Source: Sphingobacteriales bacterium | Lineage (GTDB): Bacteria > Bacteroidota > Bacteroidia > CAILMK01 > JAAYUY01 | DNA: 56,561 nt | NCBI GenBank assembly: GCA_012517435.1 | Contig: JAAYUY010000058.1 | Location: 1 to 56,561 of the forward strand | Direction: 5' to 3' | Shown: positions 24,172-33,222 of the stretch, in pieces | How positions within the stretch are numbered: the first letter of the stretch is position 1 | Layout: every line of letters starts with the position of its first letter | The notes under the pieces: generated by a model | Databases searched by the model: none | The model's input: the letters and a program-made list of their open reading frames with translations, nothing else | Told to the model about the DNA's origin: nothing | Made by a program: the position numbers and the translations under genes

Positions 24172-25023
24172 ATGAAAGATATTATTAAAGACAGGCTGAA
24201 TGAAAGGGCAAAAGAACTGAATTGCCTGTATCAGGTGATTGATTTGCTACGCCATGAGAATTCATCATTAAACTATGTTTTTCAACAACTTGTAAAAATT
24301 ATTCCTCCTGCATGGCAATATCCTTCCGTTTGTTGTGTACGAATTACCTATGAAGATGAAGTGTTTAAATCCGAAGAATTTCTGGAAACTTTATGGGTGC
24401 AGTCTGCTGATATAGTAGTGGACGACAAGGTAATGGGGAAAATAGAGGTTTTTTATATGCAGTTCATCCGCCTTATCAATGGCAGCCAGTTTTTGCCTGA
24501 AGAACAGAAGTTGTTGAATGTCATTGCTTTAAAGATAAGTGAATACTTGTTTTCCCGTAAATTGCAAAAAACGATTGAGCTTTTGCAAAAAGAGAGTCAT
24601 CTGTTGACGCATGAAATGGAAAGCAATGAGATATTGCCTGTTTTTCACGACCAGCATTGGAAATGGCGATACAGAATGGTTGAAAAACTGGTCGGAAAAC
24701 TGGACAGGGAAAAAACCGGAGTTGTTGCCTGTTATGTAATTGGAAGTACAAAAAACGCAACGGCAGGGCCAAAAAGCGATATTGATCTCCTGATTCATTT
24801 CAGGGGAAATGACCTGCAACGAAATGCACTTTTGGCTTATATCTCTGGTTGGAGTCATGCCCTCGCTGAATACAATTATGAAAAAACCGGTTGCCTGTCG
24901 GAAGACGGATTGATTGATTTACATATCATTACAGATGAAGATATTGAGAAGAAGACATCTTATGCCATCATGATAGGATCAACCGAAAATTCGGCACGAA
25001 AAATTCCATTTGCAGGAGAATAA
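24172..25023 (+). CDS. Nucleotidyltransferase-domain protein with shared sensor-like N-terminus
   Basis: 283 residues. Residues about 5-140 are homologous to the N-terminus of the preceding ATP-grasp protein: PPAWQYPSVCCVRITYEDEV and then SEEFLETLWVQSA here, against PEAWQYPEFTCIRIRYNGKV and TSQGFLETKWSQMA there. The C-terminal part is a Pol-beta-type nucleotidyltransferase domain, with CYVIGSTKNATAGPKSDIDL giving the GS motif and D-x-D near residues 190-208, and a possible third Asp in DGLIDLHIITDED. The domain is of the minimal (MNT-like) type. It lies 9 bp after the first ATP-grasp gene. The shared N-terminal domain suggests both proteins respond to the same signal or partner. The target of nucleotidyl transfer is unknown. 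Confidence 0.85.
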   Translation: MKDIIKDRLNERAKELNCLYQVIDLLRHENSSLNYVFQQLVKIIPPAWQYPSVCCVRITYEDEVFKSEEFLETLWVQSADIVVDDKVMGKIEVFYMQFIRLINGSQFLPEEQKLLNVIALKISEYLFSRKLQKTIELLQKESHLLTHEMESNEILPVFHDQHWKWRYRMVEKLVGKLDREKTGVVACYVIGSTKNATAGPKSDIDLLIHFRGNDLQRNALLAYISGWSHALAEYNYEKTGCLSEDGLIDLHIITDEDIEKKTSYAIMIGSTENSARKIPFAGE

Positions 25024-25027
25024 GCTC

Positions 25028-25870
25028 ATGATAATTCTTTTTACATCGGATCTCCACGGAAAAATTCAGCGCTATAACGAATTGTTCAGGCAGGTTGAAA
25101 ATATCAGGCCTGATGTGGTTTTGCTGGGCGGTGATTTGCTTCCTCATGTCAGAAAGATTGATTTTCATGAGTTTGTTGAGGATTTTCTGATAAAAAATTT
25201 TGACAGTCTGAGATCAGGGATGAAAGATGAATATCCTTTTGTGGGCCTGATTTTGGGAAATGATGACCCGGGGATTGCTGAATCCATTTTTATAGATGCC
25301 CAGAAAAGCGGAATATGGACCTATCTTCACATGAAAATGGTTCATTTCAAAGGAATTGATTTCTACGGATATTCTTTTGTTCCGCCAACGCCCTTTTTGC
25401 TGAAAGACTGGGAAAAATACGATGTTTCGCGCTATGTTGATCCGGGTTGTGTTCCTCCTGATGAGGGGTTCAGAACCAAAGAGCCTGATTACGACACCGA
25501 ATTTGCTACCATAGCAGACGACCTTGAACGACTCTCCGGCCATGCTGATGTTTCTCAGGCTGTTTTTTTATTTCATTCGCCTCCATACCAGACAAAACTC
25601 GACCGGGCTGCCTTCGATGGAAAAATGATAGATCATATTCCGCTGGATGTCCATGTCGGAAGTATAGCTATCCGAAGGTTTATCGAAAGCAGGCAACCAT
25701 TTCTGACTTTGCATGGCCATATTCATGAATCTACCTTTCTGACGGGTCATTTTTCCGACAAACTGGGAAAAACATGGATGTTTAACGGAGCAAACCATAC
25801 CCATGAACTTCCCCTTATTGTGATTGATACGGATTCCCCGGAAAATACAAAACGTTTGTTGTACCCATAA
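25028..25870 (+). CDS. Calcineurin-like metallophosphoesterase
   Basis: 280 residues from the ATG at 25028, preceded by CAGGAG at good spacing; an upstream TTG would overlap the previous gene. The metal-binding motifs appear in order: FTSDLHGKIQRY (D-x-H), VLLGGDLLPH (GD), LILGNDDPG (a GND variant of GNH), FLFHSPPY (H) and LTLHGHIHES (GHxH), then GANHTHELPLIVID. The chemistry is hydrolysis of a phosphoester; the substrate may be a nucleotide, a cyclic nucleotide or a phosphorylated product of its neighbours. It lies 4 bp after the nucleotidyltransferase gene and 10 bp before the second ATP-grasp gene, so it is firmly part of the operon. Confidence 0.9.
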   Translation: MIILFTSDLHGKIQRYNELFRQVENIRPDVVLLGGDLLPHVRKIDFHEFVEDFLIKNFDSLRSGMKDEYPFVGLILGNDDPGIAESIFIDAQKSGIWTYLHMKMVHFKGIDFYGYSFVPPTPFLLKDWEKYDVSRYVDPGCVPPDEGFRTKEPDYDTEFATIADDLERLSGHADVSQAVFLFHSPPYQTKLDRAAFDGKMIDHIPLDVHVGSIAIRRFIESRQPFLTLHGHIHESTFLTGHFSDKLGKTWMFNGANHTHELPLIVIDTDSPENTKRLLYP

Positions 25871-25880
25871 TAAATTTAAA

Positions 25881-28874
25881 ATGCCATTTTCAAAGTATTA
25901 CCGATTTTCAAGCAAAATTGACGAAACTTCATTTCACCTCCTGATGAAAAAACGCATTCATCAGGTGTTACTTATTTCAAGTGCTTACGATTCCTTTATG
26001 CTTGAAGAAGATGGTCGCATTGACGAGCAGATTTTCAATGAATATACTTCACTTAGCCTGCGTTATCCACCGACTTTCATCCATGCCACCTCTGCCGAAT
26101 CGGCTTTTCAAATCCTTGCTTCAGAAAAAATAGATCTGATTATCAATATGTTAAGTATTGAAGACATGGATCCGTTTGAGCTGGCAAAAAATATAAAAGG
26201 TAAATATTCATGGATTCCCATTGTCGTACTGACACCTTTTTCACGTGAGGTTTCGCTTAAGCTCACCAATGAAGACCTTAGTGCGGTCGATTATGTGTTT
26301 TCCTGGCTTGGTAATGCTGATTTGCTGCTTGCTATCATCAAACTTATCGAAGACAAGATGAATGTCGAAGATGATGTGATTAATGTGGGAGTTCAGACCA
26401 TTATTCTGGTGGAAGATTCCATTCGTTTTTACAGCAGCTATTTGCCTTTGCTTTATAAAATTATTTTCCGTCAGAGCAGGGAGTTTATCACCGAAGCCCT
26501 GAACGAACACCAAAAAATGCTACGACTGAGAGGGAGGCCAAAGGTTCTGCTGGCCACCAACTACGAGGAAGCCATCACTTTTTATGAGAAATATAAAAAC
26601 AATCTGCTGGGAGTCATAACCGACATTAGTTATAAAAGGAATAATGAGACTGATAAGCTGGCGGGTGTAAAACTATGCAGAAAATTGAAGGAAGAGGATT
26701 TGTACCTGCCGGTATTACTTCAGTCGTCTGAACTTGAAAATGAAAAATATGCCAGAGAGCTTGATGTCAAGTTTTTGTATAAGGAATCGAAAACACTGCC
26801 ACTCGAATTACGCGATTATATCAATGAATATCTGGCTTTCGGCCCTTTTATATTCAGAGATCCCAAGACAAAGGAAGAAATAGGAAGAGCCATTGACCTT
26901 CAGGATCTGCAGCATAAACTGTTTGACATTCCGGATGATAGTTTCATTTATCATATTGAAAGAAATCATTTTTCCAAATGGTTGAATGCCAGGGCATTGT
27001 TCCCGATTGCTGACAAGCTGAAGTACATGACCATGGAAGATTTCAACAAAGACCTCGATCAGATCAGGCGATACATTTATGATGCTATTGTAGCTTACAG
27101 ATTAAACAAAGGGAGGGGTATTATTGCCGATTTTGACAGGACCAGGTTTGATGAATTTACTATTTTTTCCCGCATCGGAGAAGGAAGTATTGGTGGTAAA
27201 GCCCGCGGCCTTGCCTTTATTGATTCAATGATTAAAAAACATGACATTATTGATAAATTTCAGGATGTTATTATCACCATTCCCCGGACAGTGGTCATTT
27301 CCACTGATATTTTTGATGAGTTTCTCGAAATCAATAATTTATGGGAAATTGCCTTGTCCGATTTACCTGATGAGGCAATATTGTCTCATTTTTTAAATGC
27401 CCACCTGCCTGTAAAAATCCATGCCGACCTGCTGGCATTTTTGTCTGTTATTAAAAACCCTATAGCCGTTCGTTCCTCAAGTTTGCTCGAAGATAGCCAT
27501 TATCAGCCTTTTGCAGGGGTTTATTCCACTTATATGGTCCCCAATGTTAAAACCGATGAAAGAACTTTTCTCGAACTGGTCAGTAATGCCATCAAAGCCG
27601 TCTATGCCTCCGTGTTTTACAAATCAAGCAAAGCCTATATGCAAGCCACTTCGAATGTGATTGATGCCGAAAAGATGGCTATTGTTTTACAGGAAGTGTG
27701 TGGTAATCAATATAATGGAAAATTTTATCCAACTCTTTCGGGGGTGGCTCGCTCCATCAATTTCTACCCCATAGATCCTGAAAAATCAAAAGACGGAGTG
27801 GCCAATGTTGCCTTTGGACTTGGAAAATATATTGTGGATGGAGGGGTTTCTCTAAGATTTAGCCCGAAACACCCCAAACGGATTATTCAGCTGTCTTCTA
27901 CTGAAAATGCACTCAGGGAAACGCAAAAATATTTTTATGCCCTTGACATGGAAAATACCCGCTTTATTCCCTCCACTGATGATAGCTGCAATATGTTGAA
28001 ACTTAAAATTTCAGAAGCTGAAGCGCATGGTTCTCTTAAATATGTGGTTTCTACCTATGATTTTCAAAATGATATCATTCGCGATGGTTATTTTCAGAAT
28101 GGGAAAATCATCGTAACTTTTTCACCTATATTGAATCATCATCTCTTCCCTTTGTCTGATATTCTGAGCTATTTACTGGAAATAGGGCAAAAAGAGATGA
28201 ACAAACCCATTGAGATTGAGTTTGCCGTCAACCTCAATGTCCCGAAAGACAGCCCCAAAATATTCAACTATCTCCAGATCCGGCCTATCGTTCAGACAGA
28301 CGAAAAACTGAACTGCAAAATAGAAGATATTGAACCCAACGAGTGTATTATTTATTCAAACTCAGCATTGGGAAACGGGATTATTAACGACATTTACGAT
28401 TTTATTTATGTAAAACCTGATACTTTCAAATCATCAGCAACCAAACAAATTGCCGAAGAAATAGAAAAACTGAATGCGAAAATGGCAGATGAAAAAAGGT
28501 ATTTTGTGCTGGTTGGTCCGGGCCGCTGGGGCAGCAGCGATCCATGGCTGGGTATTCCGGTCAAGTGGGCTCAGATTTGTCAGGCAAGAATTATAGTCGA
28601 ATCTGGCCTGTCAAGTTTTCGTATCGATCCAAGCCAGGGGACCCATTTCTTTCAGAACCTGACTTCTTTCAGGGTGGGATATTTTACCATTAATCCGTTT
28701 ATCAATGATGGTTATTTTGACCTTGATTATCTGAAAAGTAAAGAATGTGTTTTTGAAAATCAGTATCTGAAGCACATTCGTTTTCAGAATCCGATTAAAA
28801 TAAAAATTGACGGACAAAAAAATATTGGCGTAGTTTTAAAGGAAGAATACATTGATCCTCAGAATGTTATTTAG
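25881..28874 (+). CDS. Second receiver/ATP-grasp (PPDK_N) fusion protein
   Basis: 997 residues from the ATG at 25881 (MPFSKYYRF), just after the stop of the metallophosphoesterase gene. Paralogue of the 20713 protein without its N-terminal sensor-like domain. A degenerate receiver (about 30-165) is followed by a receiver with ILVEDSI near 178, candidate Asp in VITDISYK near 246 and Lys in LYKESK near 300. The ATP-grasp domain, about 430-810, has GGKARGLAF, AVRSSSLLEDSHYQPFAGVY, GLGKYIVDGG and EIEFAVN ... YLQIRPI. The C-terminal module has GPGRWGSSDPWLGIPVKWAQ near 879. As in its paralogue, no phosphohistidine or PEP domain follows. Two paralogues in one operon may form a heteromer; this is inference. 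Confidence 0.85.
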   Translation: MPFSKYYRFSSKIDETSFHLLMKKRIHQVLLISSAYDSFMLEEDGRIDEQIFNEYTSLSLRYPPTFIHATSAESAFQILASEKIDLIINMLSIEDMDPFELAKNIKGKYSWIPIVVLTPFSREVSLKLTNEDLSAVDYVFSWLGNADLLLAIIKLIEDKMNVEDDVINVGVQTIILVEDSIRFYSSYLPLLYKIIFRQSREFITEALNEHQKMLRLRGRPKVLLATNYEEAITFYEKYKNNLLGVITDISYKRNNETDKLAGVKLCRKLKEEDLYLPVLLQSSELENEKYARELDVKFLYKESKTLPLELRDYINEYLAFGPFIFRDPKTKEEIGRAIDLQDLQHKLFDIPDDSFIYHIERNHFSKWLNARALFPIADKLKYMTMEDFNKDLDQIRRYIYDAIVAYRLNKGRGIIADFDRTRFDEFTIFSRIGEGSIGGKARGLAFIDSMIKKHDIIDKFQDVIITIPRTVVISTDIFDEFLEINNLWEIALSDLPDEAILSHFLNAHLPVKIHADLLAFLSVIKNPIAVRSSSLLEDSHYQPFAGVYSTYMVPNVKTDERTFLELVSNAIKAVYASVFYKSSKAYMQATSNVIDAEKMAIVLQEVCGNQYNGKFYPTLSGVARSINFYPIDPEKSKDGVANVAFGLGKYIVDGGVSLRFSPKHPKRIIQLSSTENALRETQKYFYALDMENTRFIPSTDDSCNMLKLKISEAEAHGSLKYVVSTYDFQNDIIRDGYFQNGKIIVTFSPILNHHLFPLSDILSYLLEIGQKEMNKPIEIEFAVNLNVPKDSPKIFNYLQIRPIVQTDEKLNCKIEDIEPNECIIYSNSALGNGIINDIYDFIYVKPDTFKSSATKQIAEEIEKLNAKMADEKRYFVLVGPGRWGSSDPWLGIPVKWAQICQARIIVESGLSSFRIDPSQGTHFFQNLTSFRVGYFTINPFINDGYFDLDYLKSKECVFENQYLKHIRFQNPIKIKIDGQKNIGVVLKEEYIDPQNVI

Positions 28875-28936
28875 ACTTTCATCTGATGTATTCAGACAAA
28901 TTCTGAATTAATCTTATTTCCAATAACCAGAAGTTT

Positions 28937-28944
28937 TATTTTTG
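28937..28944 (+). promoter_or_regulatory. Putative -7 box of the pnt operon
   Basis: TATTTTTG, 36 bp before the pntAA ATG. It gives the transhydrogenase genes their own promoter, separate from the upstream ATP-grasp operon. Confidence 0.6.
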
Positions 28945-28980
28945 CCTCTTTAATTTTTTGATAACTAAAAGGAAATAAAC

Positions 28981-30108
28981 ATGATTCTGGGAATACTCAA
29001 AGAAAAAGAGCCTGAAAAAAGAGTGGCATTGCTGCCCGAAGATGCCGCTACGCTGGTTAAAATGAAAGTTCATGTCAGAATAGAATCAGGGGCGGGAGAA
29101 ACAGCTTTTGCCAGCGACAACGACTATGTAGCTCAGGGCGTTGAAATAACTGACAGAAACACCATTTTGACACAAAGCGATATAGTCATCTGTATCAATA
29201 CGCCCGAAAAATCGGAAATGGACAAAATCGGAGAGCAAAAAACCATCATGTCGGTGTTCAATCCCCTGTCAGATGTCGAAACGGTTAAATACCTGAAAAA
29301 CAAAAACCTGACAGCATTCAGTTTTGACATTATTCCGCGTACAACCCGTGCTCAGGCCATGGATATCTTATCATCAATGGCAACTGTTTCAGGATACAGG
29401 GCTGTGCTCGATGCTGCCCGCTTTTTACCGACTTTCTTCCCTATGTTTATGACCGCTGCCGGTACCATCAAACCTGCAAAGGTGCTGATACTCGGAGCCG
29501 GTGTGGCAGGCCTGCAGGCACTTGCTACTGCCCGTAAACTGGGCGCCCAGGTTGAAGTATTCGATGTCAGGTCGGCTGTCAGGGAAGAAGTGAAAAGCCT
29601 TGGCGGAAAATTCGTGGAGGTTGAAGGGGCAGTTGAAGATAAAGCAGCCGGAGGTTATGCGGTTGAGCAAACGGAAGAATATAAAAGAAAACAGCAGGAA
29701 GCTATTCATAATCATGCAGTTAAATCGGATGTCATCATTGCCACTGCTCAGATTCCCGGTAAAAGAGCCCCTATACTGCTGAAGAAAGAAACGGTTGAAG
29801 CCATGAAACCCGGTAGTGTGATTATTGACCTCGCTGCTTCGACAGGTGGTAACTGCGAACTGACCGAAAATGCCAGTACAGTTGTGAAAAATGGTGTAAC
29901 CATTATTGGCAAATCAGATTACCCTGCCACCATGCCTGTTGATGCCAGCCGTATGTTCGGGAAAAACATTATTAATTTCCTGAAACTGCTGATCGATAAG
30001 GAAGGAAATTATAACATTAATCTGGAAGATGATATTGTTAAAGGCACCTGTGTTACTCATTCGGGAAATATCATCAGCGAAAGAATAAAATCAGTTGTTG
30101 AACCTTAA
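28981..30108 (+). CDS. pntAA: NAD(P) transhydrogenase alpha subunit, part 1 (NAD-binding)
   Basis: 375 residues: the soluble domain I of proton-translocating transhydrogenase, which binds NAD(H) and exchanges hydride with NADP bound to PntB. The N-terminal alanine-dehydrogenase-like fold opens with LGILKEKEPEKRVALLPEDA. The Rossmann fingerprint VLILGAGVAGLQALATARKL is near residue 170, followed by VEVFDVRSAVREEVKSLGG. Later blocks TAQIPGKRAPILL and MKPGSVIIDLAASTGGNCEL are typical. It stops before the membrane part, which is a separate gene 12 bp downstream, so the alpha subunit is split as in many bacteria. Confidence 0.97.
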   Translation: MILGILKEKEPEKRVALLPEDAATLVKMKVHVRIESGAGETAFASDNDYVAQGVEITDRNTILTQSDIVICINTPEKSEMDKIGEQKTIMSVFNPLSDVETVKYLKNKNLTAFSFDIIPRTTRAQAMDILSSMATVSGYRAVLDAARFLPTFFPMFMTAAGTIKPAKVLILGAGVAGLQALATARKLGAQVEVFDVRSAVREEVKSLGGKFVEVEGAVEDKAAGGYAVEQTEEYKRKQQEAIHNHAVKSDVIIATAQIPGKRAPILLKKETVEAMKPGSVIIDLAASTGGNCELTENASTVVKNGVTIIGKSDYPATMPVDASRMFGKNIINFLKLLIDKEGNYNINLEDDIVKGTCVTHSGNIISERIKSVVEP

Positions 30109-30119
30109 TTATTAAAGCC

Positions 30120-30431
30120 ATGCAGGAGATATTTCAGTTTTTATACGTTAACAAAGAGATGTTGTTCATCATCGCCCTGTCCATTTTACTGGGCGTTGAG
30201 GTTATTTCACATGTTCCGGCTATCTTGCACACCCCGTTGATGTCGGGAGCAAATGCCATTCATGGAGTCGTTATCATCGGAGCCATTATTGTGATGGGAC
30301 ATGCCGAAACAACTGCCTCTATCATCCTTGGATTTTTTGCAGTCATCCTTGGAACACTCAATGTGGTTGGCGGTTTTGTGGTTACAGACCGTATGCTTGA
30401 GATGTTTAAGAAAAAACCTAAAAAAGACTAA
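30120..30431 (+). CDS. pntAB: NAD(P) transhydrogenase alpha subunit, part 2 (membrane)
   Basis: 103 residues with three to four membrane segments: the N-terminal part of the proton channel domain II. The family block SHVPAILHTPLMSGANAIHG then VVIIGA is present, with TLNVVGGFVVTDRMLEMFKK at the end. It is encoded between pntAA (12-bp gap) and pntB (4-bp gap). With PntAA it forms the functional alpha subunit. Confidence 0.97.
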   Translation: MQEIFQFLYVNKEMLFIIALSILLGVEVISHVPAILHTPLMSGANAIHGVVIIGAIIVMGHAETTASIILGFFAVILGTLNVVGGFVVTDRMLEMFKKKPKKD

Positions 30432-30434
30432 GTT

Positions 30435-31895
30435 ATGAACGAGATAATAAATTTTACTAAAGAACTGTCGTTTTCTTCCGGACAGTCTTTGCTCGAAATG
30501 ATTTACCTGATTGCTTCTGTATTGTTTGTATTCGGACTTAAAATGCTCAGCCATCCTGAAACAGCGAGGAAAGGAAATTTATGGGCTGCGTTCGGGATGA
30601 CGCTTGCAATTGCAGGAACTATTTTATTCCATAAAAAAGACGGTCAGGGTATTCACAACATAGGATGGATTATTGGTGGCATTGTTATCGGAACTTTAAT
30701 CGGATGGATAGTGGCCAAACGTGTTAAAATGACCGCCATGCCACAGCTGGTTTCTTTATTTAACGGAATGGGAGGTGCATGTGCTGCTTTGATTTCGCTG
30801 ATGGAATATCCTCATCTTCATGTGGTGGGAGGGCACTACCAGGCAGGTATTGTCATCACCATCGTTTTAGGTGCTATGATTGGAACAGTTTCATTTACTG
30901 GAAGCATGATAGCTTTCGGAAAACTGAATGGAAATCTGGGCGATATCAGAAATAAAATCATGAGGCCCATTAACATTCTGATCCTGCTCGTTTTACTTGC
31001 CCTGATTATTGCCATCGTGTTTTTCCCGAAATATGTTGATCACGAAGGTTATCAGAGCCTCGATATGACGCTTCTGTGGGTATTATTCGGACTTTCTTTT
31101 GTCTATGGAATTTTGTTTGTCAGCCCGATAGGAGGAGCAGATATGCCTGTGGTTATTTCACTGCTGAACTCATTTACAGGACTTGCTGCTGCTTTTGGTG
31201 GGTTTCTGTATCACAACCAGGCTATGCTTACAGGAGGTATTCTGGTCGGATCCTCAGGAACCATTCTGACCATTCTCATGTGCAATGCGATGAACCGTTC
31301 CCTTATCAATGTCATTGCTGGCGCTTTTGGGGGTGGAGGCAGTGCAGCTAATCAGGAAACCGGTACCGTTAAGGAAATTACTCTTTCGGATGCCGCTGTA
31401 TTACTGAGTTATTCACAGAAAGTGGCAATTGTTCCCGGCTATGGACTGGCAGTAGCTCAGGCTCAGCATATCTGCCACGAACTTGATAAAATGCTGGAAG
31501 AGAAAGGAGTGGAAGTCAGATATGCCATTCATCCGGTAGCAGGACGTATGCCCGGACACATGAATGTCTTGCTGGCTGAAGCTGATGTTCCCTATGAAAA
31601 ACTGATTGAAATGGATGATATCAATCCGGATATGCCTAATATTGATGTTGTGGTAATTGTAGGAGCCAATGATGTGGTCAATCCGGCTGCCGAAGACGAT
31701 CCTTCTTCTCCTATTTATGGCATGCCTATTATCAAGGCAAGAGAAGCTAAAAATGTCATTGTGATGAAAAGAGGAATGGGAAAAGGCTACGCTGCTATTG
31801 AAAATATGCTGTTTTTTCATCCAAAAACAAGGATGTTGTTTGGCGATGCTAAATCTACCATCCAAAAACTGATTGAGGAAATAAAGAATCTTTAG
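30435..31895 (+). CDS. pntB: NAD(P) transhydrogenase beta subunit
   Basis: 486 residues: eight or nine membrane segments of the proton channel, followed by the soluble NADP-binding domain III. The membrane part has FNGMGGACAALISLMEYPHL and SLLNSFTGLAAAFGGFLYHN. The NADP domain has VAIVPGYGLAVAQAQH, HPVAGRMPGHMNVLLAEADV, VIVGANDVVNPAAEDDPSSP then IYGMPI, and VMKRGMGKGYAAIENMLFF. The enzyme uses the proton motive force to make NADPH from NADH. Last gene of the operon; no strong terminator was seen after it. Confidence 0.97.
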   Translation: MNEIINFTKELSFSSGQSLLEMIYLIASVLFVFGLKMLSHPETARKGNLWAAFGMTLAIAGTILFHKKDGQGIHNIGWIIGGIVIGTLIGWIVAKRVKMTAMPQLVSLFNGMGGACAALISLMEYPHLHVVGGHYQAGIVITIVLGAMIGTVSFTGSMIAFGKLNGNLGDIRNKIMRPINILILLVLLALIIAIVFFPKYVDHEGYQSLDMTLLWVLFGLSFVYGILFVSPIGGADMPVVISLLNSFTGLAAAFGGFLYHNQAMLTGGILVGSSGTILTILMCNAMNRSLINVIAGAFGGGGSAANQETGTVKEITLSDAAVLLSYSQKVAIVPGYGLAVAQAQHICHELDKMLEEKGVEVRYAIHPVAGRMPGHMNVLLAEADVPYEKLIEMDDINPDMPNIDVVVIVGANDVVNPAAEDDPSSPIYGMPIIKAREAKNVIVMKRGMGKGYAAIENMLFFHPKTRMLFGDAKSTIQKLIEEIKNL

Positions 31896-32183
31896 AGTAT
31901 ATCAGATGGGTTTAAGCTGATTCAGCCTGATCAGACCTATTCTGTTCATGACTTCCTGCTTGTGGATTGTTGCAATTTTCATATTTTAGTATCATGATTT
32001 TGTGAATAACCAGAATAAGTTGCGGGGTACCTGTTAAGAGTAAAGGGTGATGAGTAATGAGTGATTAGTAATGGGTTACTGGTTTTTTGTGCCAACTGAA
32101 AACTGCCTATTGCCTACTTACAGAAATTTATCTCATCAGCAACACCGTTCCGCTCACCAGCCTGCGTTACTGAAGTTTTCTCC

Positions 32184-33089
32184 TTATTTAAGAAGTGAAT
32201 CTGGCTCAATGGTTTCAGTTTCTTCACCTATATTTTCAATCACCTCTCCTGGTAAAACCGGACTTTCATCCAGAAATTCTTCAGGTTTTTCATCCATCGG
32301 GTCCGGCTCTGAAGGAGGTTCAGGACGGCTTTTATATTGTTTAATAAATTGTTTTTCAGTTTCTTTTCTCTTTTTCTTATCGAATTCGACAGGATAAAAA
32401 TAATTTATCTGACGCATAGCCCATGATAATCGCCTGAGACGATAACCGGTTAATTTGTTTGGCTTCATTTTCAGCGGGTTAGGTAAACAAACTGCTATCA
32501 GTGCAGCCTCTCTTTTGGTTAAAGTTCCGGCATTTTTGTGAAAGTAATACTGAGCTGCCTTTTCTACCCCATAAATACCATCTCCGGTTTCAATGACATT
32601 CAGGTAAACCTCCATTATCCGTTTCTTCCCCCAGATTCCTTCTATCAACAAAGTAAAATAAACTTCCATTCCTTTACGAAACCAGGATCGTTTTGGCCAG
32701 AGAAATACATTTTTTGCTGTTTGCTGTGAAATGGTACTCGCGCCCCTTTTCTTTTTGCTTCGCGCATTGTGTTGCTGTGCCTTTTTGATGGCTTTAATGT
32801 CAAAACCATGATGAGTCAGAAAATGTTGATCTTCGCAGGTGATAACTGCAGCGGGCATATATCCTGAAATATTTTTCAGGCTTACCCATTTCTTTTGAAG
32901 TGTCAGGGGTTTTCCTGCTTTTTTTTGTTCAAAAAGCCGGATTATCATCAGGGGAGTTACTGGTGGTGGTACAAACTTGTACAACAAGGTGAAAAATAGG
33001 GTTGAGCCAAAAAATACAATAAGAATCCAAAGTATGATTTTTCTGATGATGTGCGAAAATGAATTTGACTTATTCCTGGCTTTTATCAT
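32184..33089 (-). CDS. mtgA: Monofunctional biosynthetic peptidoglycan transglycosylase
   Basis: 301 residues from the ATG at 33089. One N-terminal membrane anchor (IILWILIVFFGSTLFFTLLY), then a family GT51 domain: CEDQHFLTHHGFDIKAIKKA with the catalytic Glu, KKRGASTISQQTAKNVFLWP, RSWFRKGMEVYFTLLIEGIW, KKRIMEVYLNVIETGDGIYG and REAALIAVCLPNP. It polymerises glycan strands from lipid II at the inner membrane. The C-terminal tail of about 60 residues is rich in Pro and Glu (PEPPSEPDPMDEKPEEFLDE), longer than usual for MtgA. The start is supported by a TAAGTTTG box at 33138-33131, which rules out the longer frame to 33164. Confidence 0.95.
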   Translation of the reverse strand: MIKARNKSNSFSHIIRKIILWILIVFFGSTLFFTLLYKFVPPPVTPLMIIRLFEQKKAGKPLTLQKKWVSLKNISGYMPAAVITCEDQHFLTHHGFDIKAIKKAQQHNARSKKKRGASTISQQTAKNVFLWPKRSWFRKGMEVYFTLLIEGIWGKKRIMEVYLNVIETGDGIYGVEKAAQYYFHKNAGTLTKREAALIAVCLPNPLKMKPNKLTGYRLRRLSWAMRQINYFYPVEFDKKKRKETEKQFIKQYKSRPEPPSEPDPMDEKPEEFLDESPVLPGEVIENIGEETETIEPDSLLK

Positions 33090-33130
33090 TTGCTCATTTA
33101 AAACGTTGAAAACTAATGAATAATGTCCGG

Positions 33131-33138
33131 CAAACTTA
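33131..33138 (-). promoter_or_regulatory. Putative -7 box of mtgA
   Basis: Minus-strand TAAGTTTG, 42 bp upstream of the mtgA ATG. It is back to back with the box at 33180-33187 for the divergent cluster. Confidence 0.55.
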
Positions 33139-33179
33139 CATTTAAGCAGGGAAACGATAATCAATCAGGTGGATAATTT

Positions 33180-33187
33180 TATCTTTG
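33180..33187 (+). promoter_or_regulatory. Putative -7 box of the DUF3857-ftsY-rimO-tilS cluster
   Basis: TATCTTTG, 35 bp before the ATG at 33223. It is the only clear box ahead of the six closely spaced plus-strand genes ending at 41587. Confidence 0.6.
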
Positions 33188-33222
33188 TACCCTCAATATA
33201 ACTCATTAAACATTTTATTTCA

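Noticed and set aside
20713-28874. Annotating the two large proteins as phosphoenolpyruvate synthase
   Set aside because: Only the ATP-grasp domain is shared; the phosphohistidine and PEP-binding domains needed for the reaction are missing and replaced by receiver domains and another C-terminal module.
31896-32183. Small gene or RNA between pntB and mtgA
   Set aside because: Only a short GTGATGAGTAATGAGTGATT-type repeat tract near 32046 and no promoter box, start context or RNA fold were seen.
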